In this document: piece by piece, positions 1 through 11,984 of the stretch
Numbering within the stretch: position 1 is the stretch's first letter
Layout: each line of letters begins with the position of its first letter
The notes under the pieces: generated by a model
What the model was told of the DNA's origin: nothing
Databases searched by the model: none
What the model saw: only the letters and a program-made list of their open reading frames with translations
Translations under genes and position numbers: made by a program
From: Warburgia ugandensis
Lineage: Eukaryota > Streptophyta > Magnoliopsida > Canellales > Canellaceae
Assembly: GCA_035236585.1 (NCBI GenBank)
Contig: CP141135.1
Span: 2,080,001 to 2,144,000 of the forward strand
Direction of reading: 5' to 3'
DNA length: 64,000 bases

Positions 1-1879
1 TAGATCCATCTTTCTTCTTTACGAATAATACTGGAGCTCCCCACGGTGATACGCTTGGCCGAATAAAGCCCAGATCTAACAATTCCTACAACTGTTCCTT
101 GAGTTCTTTCAATTCTGCAGGCGCCATACAGTAGGGTGCCTTTGAGATGGGAGCTGTACCTGGTACTATCTCAATAGTAAATTCCATCTCTCTTGGGCGG
201 CAACCCTGGTAACTCATCAGGAAACACTCCTCTAAAGTCCCGTACAACATCTATGTCCTCTACTTTCTATAGGTATTCCTTCTGAGTCACCATGCTCACC
301 CAGTAAGCTGTATGGCCCTTGGCCATGAGTCTTGTCACTTTTATTGCTGATATAATTGGTATTCCTGATGTGTCTAATCGGCCTTGGAATATGTATGTGT
401 TACCCTCTATCTCATCAAATCGTACTCTCTTCTTTCGACAATCAATTGTAGCTTCATACCTTGACAACCAATCCATACCCAATACGACATCAAAGTCCGT
501 CATATTGAATAGGATTAGGTTAGCTAAAAACTCCCTATCTCCCATCTAAATCCCTATATCTCGGGCATATTGGTTCGAAATAACAGGTCCTCTATGTGGT
601 ATATTGATCTTTATGTTAAATTTCAAAGGTAATACAGTACAATCCAAAGTTGATGCAAAGTGTTGTAATATGAAAGAATGTGTAACGCCTGAATCTATCA
701 AAACTCTAGCAAATTGACCAAGAATGGGTAAAGTACCTTCAACAGCTGGGTTTGAAGCTCTGGCTTGCTCGGTAGTCAGGGCAAAAACCCGTCCCTGACC
801 ACGTGGTAAAATCTCTTGTTTCTGAGGTTGATTTCTGTTATTTCCCTTAGGGCAATTTTTTATGAAATGCCCTTTCTCTCCACATCCAAAGCACCTTCTC
901 TCCTGGACATAACATGGCTTTCTAAGATGCTTCTTGTCATAGTGTCTGCAGAGGTTTCGGTCCACTTCCATCTTTTTGAACTCTGGCCTCCGTGGTGGTA
1001 TAAATCAAAGTGGAACTATTGCTTTCGGTGGAGCTCTAGGTAAGATCGGCCTCTTTCCTTTCCAATTTGGCTTATTTCCTCCAAGCATAACTGTTTATGT
1101 TCTCATGTCCTTTAGCTCTCTCTCATATAGAGAAGCCAACTCTACAGCCTTTGCCAATGAAGTAGGCTGTGACATAAAAATACGACTACAAATTCCTATG
1201 CATAATCAGCGAACAAATTTTTTAGCAACTCTGAGTTCAGTGGGGCAAACTTCCGATGCAAATCTCCTTAGCTTAGTGAAGCAAGTCTCATACTCACTGT
1301 CATGGAACCTTGAACTAGGTTCATGAACTCCCTTTCCTTAGACTCCACAACGTGAGGTGGATAATATTTCTGCTCAAAAACTCTCCTGAACTCGTCCCAC
1401 AAGATGACTCTAACATTAGCGAAATATGTTCGCTCAACAGTTGGCCACCAATGTGCGGCCTCTCCTCTTAGTGCAAATGTAGCAACAGTGACTTGCTGAT
1501 CTTCTGGCATCATCATCCCTTTGAACAGCCTTTCAACCTCGTAGAGCTAGGTCTCAGCTGCTTCAGCACCCTCAATTCCATAAAACTTTGGAGCGATCTT
1601 TTTGAATCGCTCCATCAAAGTGTCACTCTTGCCCCTTGCAACAGAATCCTCTTCTGATGATGCCTGAAGCTTTTGTTTCATTTGTTGAAATATCAGTTGC
1701 ATCACCTCACTAGCCAAATCCCCAGGTGCACCAACACTTCGTTGGGCCTGTACTGATGGTTCTGGTACATCATGCTGAACCTCCATAGGTGCAGATGCAG
1801 GTACATGTGCTTGGCTTCTAACAGTACCAGACTCTTCTACTAGTGCAGACGTATTGGTTCTACTACGACAAGGTGGCAT
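1..1879 (-). pseudogene. Element A: Ty3/gypsy gag-protease-RT start (degenerate, cut by window edge)
   Basis: Minus-strand retrotransposon coding region. Gag starts at 1879 (MPPCRSRTNTS) and continues after a stop near 1547 into another open piece, 1268-1516 (GEAAHWWPTVERTYF, then FEQKYYPP, typical of plant gypsy gag). A CCHC zinc knuckle (CFGCGEKGHFIKNCP) lies in the piece 546-971, followed by an aspartic protease with an intact-looking LIDSGVTHSFI motif. The protease tail reads on in 267-545 (VVLGMDWLSRYEATIDCRKK). Reverse transcriptase begins at about 130-1 (LGFIRPSVSPWGAPV, FVKKKDGS) and runs out of the window. Stops and frame changes between segments make it non-functional as read. The gag and protease resemble element B but are clearly a different copy or subfamily. 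Confidence 0.9.
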
Positions 1880-2012
1880 CTGTATTTCAACATATAATAC
1901 TTATGAGATTTTATTTTTATTTTTAAGCTATCTAAATTAAGATGTCCTTAAGATTCGTTCTCTTAATTTTGATATATTTGATTTCCTAGTGCATTGGGCT
2001 GTGAGTAGTTCA

Positions 2013-2025
2013 GGCTCTGATACCA
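2013..2025 (-). other. Primer-binding site of element A
   Basis: The minus strand reads TGGTATCAGAGCC, the initiator tRNA-Met primer-binding site of plant LTR retrotransposons. It lies directly between the LTR end (about 2028) and the gag start (1879). Confidence 0.85.
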
Positions 2026-2027
2026 AC

Positions 2028-3148
2028 TACGACGTCCTGGGTTTTATAAAGAGATTTTCTAAATTTTTTTGAAAATCTTGTCAGGATCGATCCTTAAATT
2101 TATTTATTTATTTATTTTCAACTCTACATACAATAATATATTTAAATTACTTCTTCTAACCCAAGTACGTCAAATAAATCTCCACAATATATTCAAAATA
2201 ACAGTTGATCTTTTTCAGCCAGTCAAGACCTACTAGTCACAGCCCAAACACTACTAAGTTAAATCATAATATAAAGTTCAAATATTTAATTTATTACAAA
2301 TTGACTAAAGTCTTCAAATAAATTAAAACTATTTCTAGCTCCTCATACTTTGAAACTCCGAGTTTACTCAATCTCTTTCGCGTCAATTTCAAGCTTTTCC
2401 TTTTGCTCTTCACCTGTAGGGTGGTTTGGTGAGTAATATGAATTACCCAGTAGAAAATCTAAACCTAGCCAAAAACTCTTAAAAACCTTGATATGCATGT
2501 TTTATTTTTATTTTTTTTAAAGGCATACATGTACTATCAAGCATGTCATTGTTACATCGTAAACTCTCAATTCATATCAACCAATTATGTAATAATCAAA
2601 ATGACATCATATTGGATAATACAAGTAATATCCACGCATATAAAGATCTGAGTTAAATTCAATTCATATTCATTGAATGATTAATTCATAACTAAATCTA
2701 GTTAATAATAATTATATATTTGGATGGCACTTGGTATCATGTCACAAGCATCGGCATATCCAAACAAAATATAAGGTTGCCTATACACGCAGCAAAACTA
2801 AAGTTTCAAACTACGTTCGTTTGTGGGTACCGCACTAACTACACCGACTACATGGGATAGCCGGATCAATCTTATACAAGGGTAGTCTTCCCATGTAACA
2901 TACCCTCATCAAACATGCCTATTATAGGCTGGTACCTATTTAGAAGTCAGTGGCCAACTGACTCCCTAGTATAGCAACCATGGGATGTGACATAACATCC
3001 TTGAGCCAAGATCAACTCTTAAGAGTCTCCTGATTTTTCTTCTTCTTCTTCTTCTTATTATTATTATTAGGTTCCATTGCACAAGAGTACGAAAATATCA
3101 AATAATATGTACCTCAATAATTTGTGAATTTACTATTGTTGATTTCAA

Positions 3149-3186
<38 letters not shown>

Positions 3187-6142
3187 TTGAAGATCAATTT
3201 ATGAAGTTTCAATATACTAATCAATTTCATTCATATTTATTCCCAAATCAACTTAAAACATAAGTACGTGAAATTTTCTTGGAAATCAATTTAATGTCAT
3301 ACATAAAATTTCAATGGTTGACTAAACTAGGAATGATAATAAAGTCCAAGGGCATTATATTAGTTGTGTACTTTAAGCAAGACACATTTTCAAACTATAC
3401 ATAAGTTCCACTAAAAATAATTCCACAATCTTCCAAGAATATAATATTAGCTATTATACTTTAAAACTGGAATCTAATCCAACCACCAACTACCAATTTC
3501 ATACATCAAGATACCAATTTAACATTTCTAAGTATTATGCTATACATCTAATAATATGCTAATCATGCAAAGTATACCCAAAACATGACTTGATGCATTA
3601 AGTATCAATAGTGCTTTATCTCCATTCTTTTATTTATTAGTCACTATTTAAGACCCATATGCCTATTTACTAATTAATACTTAATGCTCATGCATTTAAT
3701 CACCAATCACTGATTGATGCTCACAAGCCTAAGCCTAGCGCAATCTTTGATTAGTGTAACGTGTGACTATCATATGAAATGTGATATGCTCTTGACTTTG
3801 TTTGGTATACCATGGAATTTCATTGTCCAAGGCATCATGTGCTAAATACAACTAGGTATCCATAGGCTGGTCAGTACCCACTACTCATGCATTTGGGTGT
3901 TACAATATGTTTTCTATCAATTTAATACCTATGCATCTGTTAGCGCTAATTATATGTGTACTGATTTTCTGTTTAGTGCGTGGGCCTAGTTGCTAATCTC
4001 TGCTCATATCCATACACGTGTTTTCTATACAATGCTCAGAACATGTATGTACCTAAGTCTAGTCCAACTCACTGCACACTCCAGCACCTGTCCCATATGC
4101 CCTTTTTGTTTCAACTTCACACAGTATATGGTGTGGCTAGAATTTCAAAATTTCTTCAATGAGGCAGAAATTTCTGCGAAATAGAGATCTAGAAGGTTCA
4201 TAATTCATATATGGAGCCCACTGCACCATAAAACGCAGCTTTTTAGTGGTCCACAACACAACTCACAAGCCCATATTTAACATCACAAACCCATTTTGAA
4301 CAACCGCAACATGTTTTCAAAGTGAATATACAAGTTTCAAGTGTACTCAAGGGCCCACCATTAGTTAACAAGCTTTTCCTTGATATGTATAAATGGCCTC
4401 CAAACAATGCCTGCTTAATGCTTAAACAAAGTTCACACGCTTTTATATGTGAGCATTTCCAGCATAATAAAAACTTTAGCAATGTTTGACACATGACAAT
4501 CTATTTTGTTCAGTGCGTCATGTGTCTAAATATTAAGTAGGTACTCTGTCTATGAAATGTATAAAGTGACATAAATTAAAAAGATTTCTAGGCTATTTAG
4601 TTTTATGTGTTTAGTTGCTGGATAAGTCGTTTGAGGAATGTGCATGATTACTATCAAATGATTAGATATTATAAACTTATGATCAATACTGGGTTGCTGA
4701 GTTTGTTGCATCTGATCACTATTAGATTTATCAGTGGCTTGTGCTTGGTCAGTGCTAGATCTTTGGGTGCCTTATGCCTAATCAAAATTAATGCGTCACA
4801 CAATAACAGATCAAGTGGTGTGAATTATGACAATCAAGTCCAGTGTGTCGTGCAGCCTATGAGTCTTAGTGTGCCACACAGCTGCACTGCTAAGTGCATG
4901 CTGCGGCTTGTTTGTTTTGGTTTTGTCATGTTCTTACATGTTGTTGGGCATATGGTGTAGCTGCCATGATCAATGCGCCACACACACTTAGAGGTTGTTA
5001 AGCACATGATTAAATGAATGGCACAATCATCCTATGTAAGGTGTAAGAAATTTTATCTTATTTGTTGTATTATGAAATTTCATTTCTAAGGAGTCGTGCA
5101 TCTAAATTTCACTTGGTGTAAGGTGTAATCCAGTACAATATGATACTATCAGCGCAAGGTCCCCATTAGATTAACATTCATCACGTCAGATCCAATCCAT
5201 GAACTCTTTGTGCAAACTAAATTTTAAATTCAAACAATCAAAATCTAAATGGTCTAATCATAGTTATGATCTTCATTTCTGAGACACTTGCACATAATCA
5301 CCATCCAATGACCATGAACCAAATTTTTAACTTGGTGCTGGGTGTGACTGGTATAATCCAGTACATTCATTAACAAGCATGGCTGCTCTATCTAACTATA
5401 TTTAATAAAATCAACATCTGATTTGATTCACTGCATAGCATAATTATGCATCATTTACCAAATTGAAAATCAAAATAAAAATTTTCAATTCTAAACATAT
5501 ACCCATGAATCTTGCACAACTATTCAAAGCCAAATATCTAATCTAAACATTTACCATGTGATTAACATCTAGAAATTTATCAAGCATATATGCATTTACA
5601 TTCTAATGAGCTTTCAATACAACTTCATTCCAAAAACAATCGAAAAAGCTCAATATTTTCTTCTTCTTTTTCAAAAGAAAACAGCGGTCTAGATCTAGAT
5701 TCCCTATCTCAAAATGCGATTTCCTTCAATGCAAATTCCTCTGCTTCTAATCGATTTGACACAAATTTCAGATCTCTGCTTTTCCTCTTGATCTTCTTTT
5801 CCTTTTTTCTTTCCTTTTCTCTTTTCTTTTTGTCTCACGCACTCCCCTTCTTCCTCTCCAACTATTTCACATTCCTAAACTTTTCTTTCCATTTTCTTTG
5901 TTTCTTTTATAGATACTTTCCTTGTAACGGTTTTCCCAATTTATTACATATTTGTAACTCTTCAAAATTTTAATGGTGTATTTACTCCCTTTTTCTATAA
6001 CTGTCAAATTATCATGTTTAGCCATTTGTAACGGTTTTCTCCACGTGGCAAAAAAATTCGTAATAACCAAAAAATTTAATTAATAAAATAAACTAACATA
6101 AAAACGTAATTTCTTTATTTCTTAAAAATGCGGGCCATTACA
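2028..6142 (-). mobile_element. 5' LTR of element A (about 4.1 kb)
   Basis: On the minus strand the LTR would begin TGTAATGGCCCGC at 6142, exactly where homology between the two LTRs of element B breaks off, and end at about 2028 (CCAGGACGTCGTA) next to the primer-binding site. The length is unusually large. A TGTAACACCC motif at about 3903 on the minus strand is an alternative LTR start, in which case 3904-6142 would be a different insertion. The stretch is AT-rich, with a TTC/TTA run (3034-3069) and an AT run (3151-3184), and has no credible gene. The open frames at 3980-4184, 4243-4494, 4607-4960 and 5590-5973 resemble no family. Confidence 0.6.
3034..3184. repeat. Microsatellites in LTR A
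   Basis: A TTC/TTA triplet run at about 3034-3069 and an (AT)n run at 3151-3184. Confidence 0.9.
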
Positions 6143-7349
6143 TTAACCATTTAAAAGGCCCTCAAAGCTAGGTTTTTATCTTGAATCTAGGTCCGTGTCG
6201 TCGAGACGATCGCAACGTCTCTTTCAGATCACGATTTAGACCTTTGTAGCTCTTAAAATCACATTTTTTGTGAATGAACAGCCCAAAAAATCCAAAAAAA
6301 TCAAGAAAAAGCCACACCACACGTGACGCGCATCGCCCGGTGTCACGCATGCGCTTGCCACCCGAGTGTCACCTGCATGCGCACGTCGCCTGAGCTGCCA
6401 TTGCTAACTGTCACCGTGAACGACGACCAGCTGGCTGCCGTCGCCAGAGACGACGACAGGACTCTAGTTGCCGCCGGCGACTCCCATGTGTCCAAATGGT
6501 GCAATTTTTGCACCGTTTTGCTCTATTTTTCGCGTACATTCCATTTTCAAGCTCCCCTTCAACAGATCCTATCGTTATTTGCCATTTTCACACGATTTTT
6601 ATCATGTTCCTAAAAATCTTCCTCTTACTGTTTTCTTAGTTTTTCCGCGTCCCTAAACGTCCAATTATCATAAAAATTCATAAGTTTGTTCTTCGTGTTA
6701 CCATGCACAAGATGAACAGTTCAGATCATCCATCTAACACCGTTTCATTGTGTTATTTTTGCAAAAAGAGTAGATTCATGCAGTCACCAGAAAAACGACA
6801 TTCCACGTCATTTTCCAGCGTTAAAAAGGGTAAACTAAATAAAGATAAGCTAGAAATGGAGAGGGGAAAAGAGAACAAGGGTCAGCCTCATTCAGGCTAG
6901 CTGAAACGTGAGGCTTCCCGTCACCGCCCGCTACATCAAGTGGAAATGGCGCTCTTGTCGAAAGAGAAACAGTCGCCAGTGATCTGTCGCCAGTGGCACG
7001 GGAACTGAGGGGGTCAAAGTTTTGGCCGTGAGGGAAAACAGGGTGGGCTTTTAAAGCCTCGTTCATGGGTTCCCGCGCCCAGTCCGTGGGCCTCATGTGT
7101 ATCTACCATTTTACCCCTCCTCTGTCATTTAATTAAATACAAAAATTAAAATAATTATCTATTTTTCCTCCGGTCTTCGATTTTAGCGTTCTTAGTGGCA
7201 TTGAATTCCATTTTTCGAATACATTCCAATTATTGAGGTTTTAACTCAAGATTTCAACTCTTAATTCCCTAAATCCTTAATTTTCTAATTTTTTTCATAA
7301 TTCTACAAAATTACGTCTTTTTCAGAATTTAAAAATTTTAGTTATTACA
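6143..7349 (-). mobile_element. 3' LTR of element B, truncated
   Basis: This is a diverged copy of 14046-15246. The two share the AACCATTTAAAAG block at one end, the CGTCGAGACGATCGCAACG segment, the GTCGCC-rich middle and the AATTAAATAC/AATAATTA block at the other end. On the minus strand it begins TGTAATAAC at 7349 right after a polypurine tract. It stops at 6143 because element A seems to have inserted there; the rest of this LTR should lie beyond the left edge of the window. ORFs 6323-6613 and 6821-7096 are accidental. Confidence 0.85.
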
Positions 7350-7361
7350 TCCTCTCCCACT
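7350..7361 (-). other. Polypurine tract of element B
   Basis: The minus strand reads GTGGGAGAGGA immediately before the 3' LTR start (TGTAATAAC). This is the expected site of plus-strand priming. Confidence 0.75.
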
Positions 7362-7403
7362 CATAGAAAATTTCGTCCTCGAAATTTAAATGTGTGCATA
7401 TCT

Positions 7404-7769
7404 CTAAGGAAAGAGCTCTGGGTAGTTAAGCCTCATCTCGTCCTTCGTCTCCCACGTAGCCTCCTGCGCCGAGTGATGCTGTCAAAGGATCTTGACCAAA
7501 GGAATGGTCTTAGTCCTCAACTCCTGGATCTTACTATCCAAGATCCGTATAGGGCGCTCTTTAAATGTCAAGTCAGGCCGTACCTCTCCTGGAATTTGCT
7601 CGAGTACGTGGGATAGATCTAGTATGTACTTCCTCAGCATGGAAATATGGAAGACATCATGTACTCCAGCCAACTGCGGGGGCAAGGCTAACTGATAAGC
7701 AATAGGTCCAACTCGGCCTAGAATCTCGAAAGGACCAATATCTGGAGCTGAGCTTCTCCCTGACACCAA
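7404..7769 (-). pseudogene. Element B: integrase C-terminus and chromodomain
   Basis: The minus-strand frame reads [20 protein letters not shown], then [10 protein letters not shown] (the GPF/Y-type integrase tail). It then gives [20 protein letters not shown], an in-frame TGA where a tryptophan is usual, and QEATWETKDEMRLNYPELFP before a TAG at 7404-7406. The last part is a chromodomain ending, which assigns the element to the chromoviruses, most likely the Tekay/Del clade. Chromodomains steer integration toward modified histones (family knowledge). Confidence 0.85.
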
Positions 7770-8650
7770 ATTTCATCACTCCTTTCATAGGAGAAACTCT
7801 CAAAAAGACATGCTCACCAACCTCAAACTCCAAGTCTTTCCATCTACTGATGGCATAGCTCTTTTGGCGGCTATGAGCTGTCAGTGGTCTTCTCCGAACG
7901 AGTCGAACCTTCTCCGTGCACTGCTCAATCAACTCGTACTTCACTACTCATCCTTCCCGCACATCACTCCAACATAAGGGAGACCGACAAGATTTGTCAT
8001 AAAGCGCCTCATAAGGCGCCATGCTGATACTCCCGTAGTAGTTGTTATCATATGCAAACTCTACGAGTGGCAAATGCTCATCCCAGCTATCCTTCCAATC
8101 CATGATACAAGCCCTCAACAGTCTTAATGGTCCTCTCATATTGGCCATCCATCTGGGGGTGGAACGCCATACTGAATCTCAACCTCGACCCCAGAGCCTT
8201 CTGTACACTCTGCTAGTACTTCGAGGTAAACCGCGTGTCTTGATCTGAAATAATCGTCAAGGGTACCCCATTTAAGCTCACGATCTCCCTAACATACAGC
8301 TTAGCTAAGATGTTCACGATCTGAGTCTGTCTAATGGGGAGGAAATGAGCAGACTTCGTCAATCTGTCAACCACAACCCATATCATGTCATGCCCGCTAG
8401 CAATTCTCGGCAGGCCCACTATAAAATCCATAATAAGGTAGTACCACTTCCACTCTGGAAGGTCTAATGTCTACAACAACTCCGATGGTCGCTAATGCTC
8501 TACCTTGATCTGCTGACAGGTCAAGCATCGTGTCACGCACCCACCAACATCCTTCGTCATCCCATTCCATAAAAAATGTCGTCTAAGATCCTAGTACATC
8601 TTCGTACCTCCGGGATGAATAGAATATGGACACTGGTGGGCCTCCTGGAG
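7770..8650 (-). pseudogene. Element B: integrase (zinc domain and DDE core)
   Basis: The order on the minus strand is an HHCC zinc domain (about 8640-8500, SIHPGGTKMYQDLRRHFLW ... CLTCQQIKVEH), then the core with MDFIVGLPRIASGHDMIWVV and VDRLTKSAHF (first Asp), TIISDQDTRF (second Asp) and QYERTIKTV (Glu). VEFAYDNNYYGSISMAPYEA and LYDKSCRSP follow. The catalytic triad can be seen. Stops and frame changes (for example near 8470, 8200 and 7945) break the reading frame. Confidence 0.88.
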
Positions 8651-8806
8651 CAAATCATGTCTCAACTAATCATCTGTAGGCACCACCAATTTGCCCCTGT
8701 ACCTGACACCTCCATCAAGACCTCTAGAAAAATCAACCTTATCGGCCATATCCTGTATCTCAATATCACTCATCTGTGCATGAAAAATCCTGTCAAGAAA
8801 CCTGGA

Positions 8807-9478
8807 TCAAGTCGAGAGGTTAGCAATCATCACTATCGACTTTCTGCTCAAGGCATCAACTGCAACGTTGGCTTTTCCCAGGTGGTATTGTATGGTAAAG
8901 TCAAAGTTCTTGAGGTACTCCATCCATCTCCGCTGCCTCATATTCAAATCGCTCTGCGTGAAGAAATACTTGAGGCTTTTGTGGTCAGTGTATACCTCAA
9001 ATTTCTCACTGTATAAATAATGTCTCCAGGACTTCAACACGAACACTACTGCTACCAACTCTAAATCATGGGTTGGGTAGTTCACTTCATGCATCTTCAA
9101 TTGGCTCGATACATAGGCGATAACCCTCCCATGCTGCATCAACACCACTCCTAAACTTCTGCCTGATACATCACAAAATACCACGTAGCCACCGGCACCT
9201 GAATGTAGGGCCAGTACTGGCATGGTAGTCAACCTCCTTTTGAGCACCTGAAAACTCTCCTCACAAGCATCAGTCCAAACAAACCTAGTATCCTTCCTAA
9301 TCAAAGTGGTCATGGGCAAGGTGATCCTCGAGAACCCCTCAATAAATCGTCGGTAGTAACCAGCCAAATCGAGAAAACTCCAAATCTCTGTCACTGTTGT
9401 AGGCCTCTCCCAATACAAAACTGCCTCCACCTTGGCTAGGTCCACGACCACACCATCCTTGGACACCACATGCCCCAA
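8807..9478 (-). pseudogene. Element B: RNase H region
   Basis: A 223-codon open stretch. It starts with the end of RT ([37 protein letters not shown]), followed by the RNase H segment ([63 protein letters not shown]). In intact copies it degrades the RNA strand during reverse transcription. It is separated from the upstream RT piece by a stop near 9480. Confidence 0.9.
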
Positions 9479-9487
9479 AAACTACAC

Positions 9488-10231
9488 CTATCCTAACCAG
9501 AAGTCGCACTTACTGAGCTTCGCATACCAACGATGACGGCTTAGCGTGTCCAACACAGTGCGAAGATGCTTCCTGTGGGCCTCACGGCTAGAAGAGTATA
9601 TCAGAATATCATCCACGAAGACGATCACGAACTGATCTAAATAAGCCTGAAATACCCTGTTCATCAAGTCCATGAACATTGCATGTGCATTCGTCAAACC
9701 AAAGAGCATCACCAAAAACTCATAGTGGCCATACCGACTCCTAAACGAGGTCTGAGGGATATCCTCATCCGTAATCCTCAACTGGTGGTAACCTAATCTC
9801 AAGTCAGTCTTAGAGAATACCTATGCCGACTGCAACTGGTCAAACAAGTCATCAATACGAGGCAAAGGATACCGATTCTTCACAGTAACACTATTCAGTA
9901 ACTGATAGTCAATACACAACCTCAAAGACCCATCTTTCTTAACGAAGAGGAATGGTGCTCCTCAAGGAGATCCACTTGGCCTGATGAAACCCTTATCTAG
10001 AAGCTCCTGTAATTGTACCTGGAACTCTCTCAACTCTGCAAGGGCCATCCTGTAGGGCGCCTTAGAGATAGGTAATGTGCCCAGCACCAAGTCTATGGTA
10101 AAATCAATTTCCTTGCGTGAGGGTACTCCTGGCAGCACGTCTAGAAATACATCAGCAAAATCTCGCAGCACATTTATCTCCTCAATCCATGGCTGCTTAC
10201 TGTCAATCATCATGAAGCAAGTAAAAAACAC
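9488..10231 (-). pseudogene. Element B: reverse transcriptase
   Basis: Two open pieces cover the RT. 9962-10231 carries the start (DFADVFLDVLPGVPSRKEID, LLDKGFIRPSGSP). 9488-9802 carries the palm ([43 protein letters not shown]) with the catalytic VDD box preserved. Stops separate the pieces, so no full polymerase is encoded. Confidence 0.9.
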
Positions 10232-10306
10232 TTGACAACCTCGAGCGTAACATCGAGCTACTCACATTGTTGAAATAATACAGGGCCCACTAACACTCCT
10301 CTTGCC

Positions 10307-10693
10307 CTAGACTACAACCACTGGTCGATCCGGTATACTACATATGATTTGCTTCTTTCGGCAGTCTATCATAACCCAACACGCCGCTAGCCAGTCTATC
10401 CTTAAGATAATATCAAAATCCACCATATCTAAAAGGAGGTCAGCATCCATCCTAACACCTAATATCTCCACTGGTACCCTCTCAAGGTATTTAATAGCCT
10501 CCATAGTCTCTCCTGCTAGCATCGATAAGTCTAACTCAAATGCTAACTCACACGTGTACAAGTCAAGACATAATGCAAATGTAAGTGCAATAAATGAATG
10601 GGTAGACCCCGAGTAAAAAAAAACTCTGGCATGCCTGTCAACCGCCACAAACGTACCTTCTACTACCTGGTTCGAGGCCTGTGCCTGCCCCAA
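10307..10693 (-). pseudogene. Element B: aspartic protease, catalytic Asp lost
   Basis: The retropepsin-like piece reads ARVFFYSGSTHSFIALTFAL. Related copies (for example element A, LIDSGVTHSFI) have Asp in the DSG position; here it is Tyr, so the protease would be inactive. It is followed by MDADLLLDMVDFDIILRIDW and LAACWVMIDCRKK, the usual link between protease and RT. Confidence 0.88.
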
Positions 10694-10739
10694 AGTAATG
10701 GCGAATACACGTCCCTGACTACCTTGCTGGCCTGTCTCC

Positions 10740-11851
10740 CTGACCTCTCGGGCATTCTCTCCTCCTATGCCCTATCTCTCTGCAGCCATAGCACTTGAAC
10801 GGCTCGCTCGGCTGAAAAGGCTGCTGTCGCTGGGACTACTGTGGGCCTTGATGCTGACGGCCCTGTCCTGAGCATAGTCGCCTAAGTGTCGGCCCTTACA
10901 ATGAGGGCACGCTCTCCTGCTCTGGTCTCTTCTCTGTCTAGGAGGATACTACTGATCTGGAGCCCCACGGGACTGCATAGATGAAAAAGGCCTCTTGCCC
11001 TTAAAGGGTTGAACCACCTCACCTCTGCTTCGTACAAGGTCTCTCTCGAGTACGGAAGCCGTGTCTGCTGCCTGTCTCACCGTAGTTGGGTGTGCAATAA
11101 GTAGCTCGTGTCTCAATTGCGGCATCAACCCGTCGACAAATCTATCTGTCGCCTCCTGATCTGAGGCAAAATGGGTAGCTATGAATCTCTGTAGTCTAGT
11201 GAATCGATTCAGATACTGCTGAACCGTCATACTTCCCTGTGCTAATGTGGCGAACTCCCTCTTCATAGCATGCAGGGCATGAGGAGGAAAGTACTGCTCA
11301 TCGAAAATTCTCCGAAAATCCTCCCATAAAAGTGGTACTGAGGATGGAGGGCATGTCTGCCGCTGAGTCTTCCACCAAAACCCAGCCTCTCCAATGAATA
11401 AGTAGGTCGCTAGTCTGACCTGATCCTCAGGTGGAACCTCCATCTCCTTGAAGGCCTTCTCTACCTCAAATAGCCATCTCTCCAGCACTGCTGTATCTCC
11501 TTCCCCACAGAAAGTGGGTACCATCCTCTGAAACCCCTCTAACTGCTCAATCGATGAAATGCGTGTGCTCGAGGATCCTCCCTCTGTAGCTCCTGGCATA
11601 GGAGTTGTCAATACTGGGCAAGATGGCTGCACTGATGTGTCCCCCTGGACTGTTGCAATCGTCGCTAGGTGGGCAGAGTGCATAGCCTGCATTTCTGCCC
11701 GGACCTGCTGTATAATCTGCTCAGTAAGACCTGGAATAAGGCCTTGAACCACACCTGCCACTACATTTGCCTCCTGATCCCCTTGCCCTGGTGTCATGGC
11801 AGTAGTAACTGGTGGAGCAGGGGTGGACCTAGTCCTTCGTCGAAGAGCCAT
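10740..11851 (-). pseudogene. Element B: gag with two zinc knuckles
   Basis: The longest open piece is 10949-11851 (300 codons, MALRRRTRSTPAPPV). It has the gag core IGEAGFWWKTQRQT and FDEQYFPPHALHAMKREFAT, then LNRFTRLQRFIATHFASDQE. After a stop at 10949 two knuckle-like motifs follow in broken frame: CPHCKGRHLGDY (about 10900-10860) and CYGCREIGHRRREC (about 10795-10750). Gag forms the virus-like particle and packages the RNA. Confidence 0.9.
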
Positions 11852-11968
11852 TTGTTAACAACCCAATATCACATTGCATAAGTATTTCTTCTATCTCTGT
11901 CTAAGTTATGAACTTATGAGCTGTAACTCTAATTGGACCCTTAAAGTGGCGATGATGGAATAAACCTG

Positions 11969-11981
11969 GGCTCTGATACCA
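11969..11981 (-). other. Primer-binding site of element B
   Basis: The minus strand reads TGGTATCAGAGCC three bases after the LTR end, matching initiator tRNA-Met priming. Confidence 0.85.
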
Positions 11982-11984
11982 AAT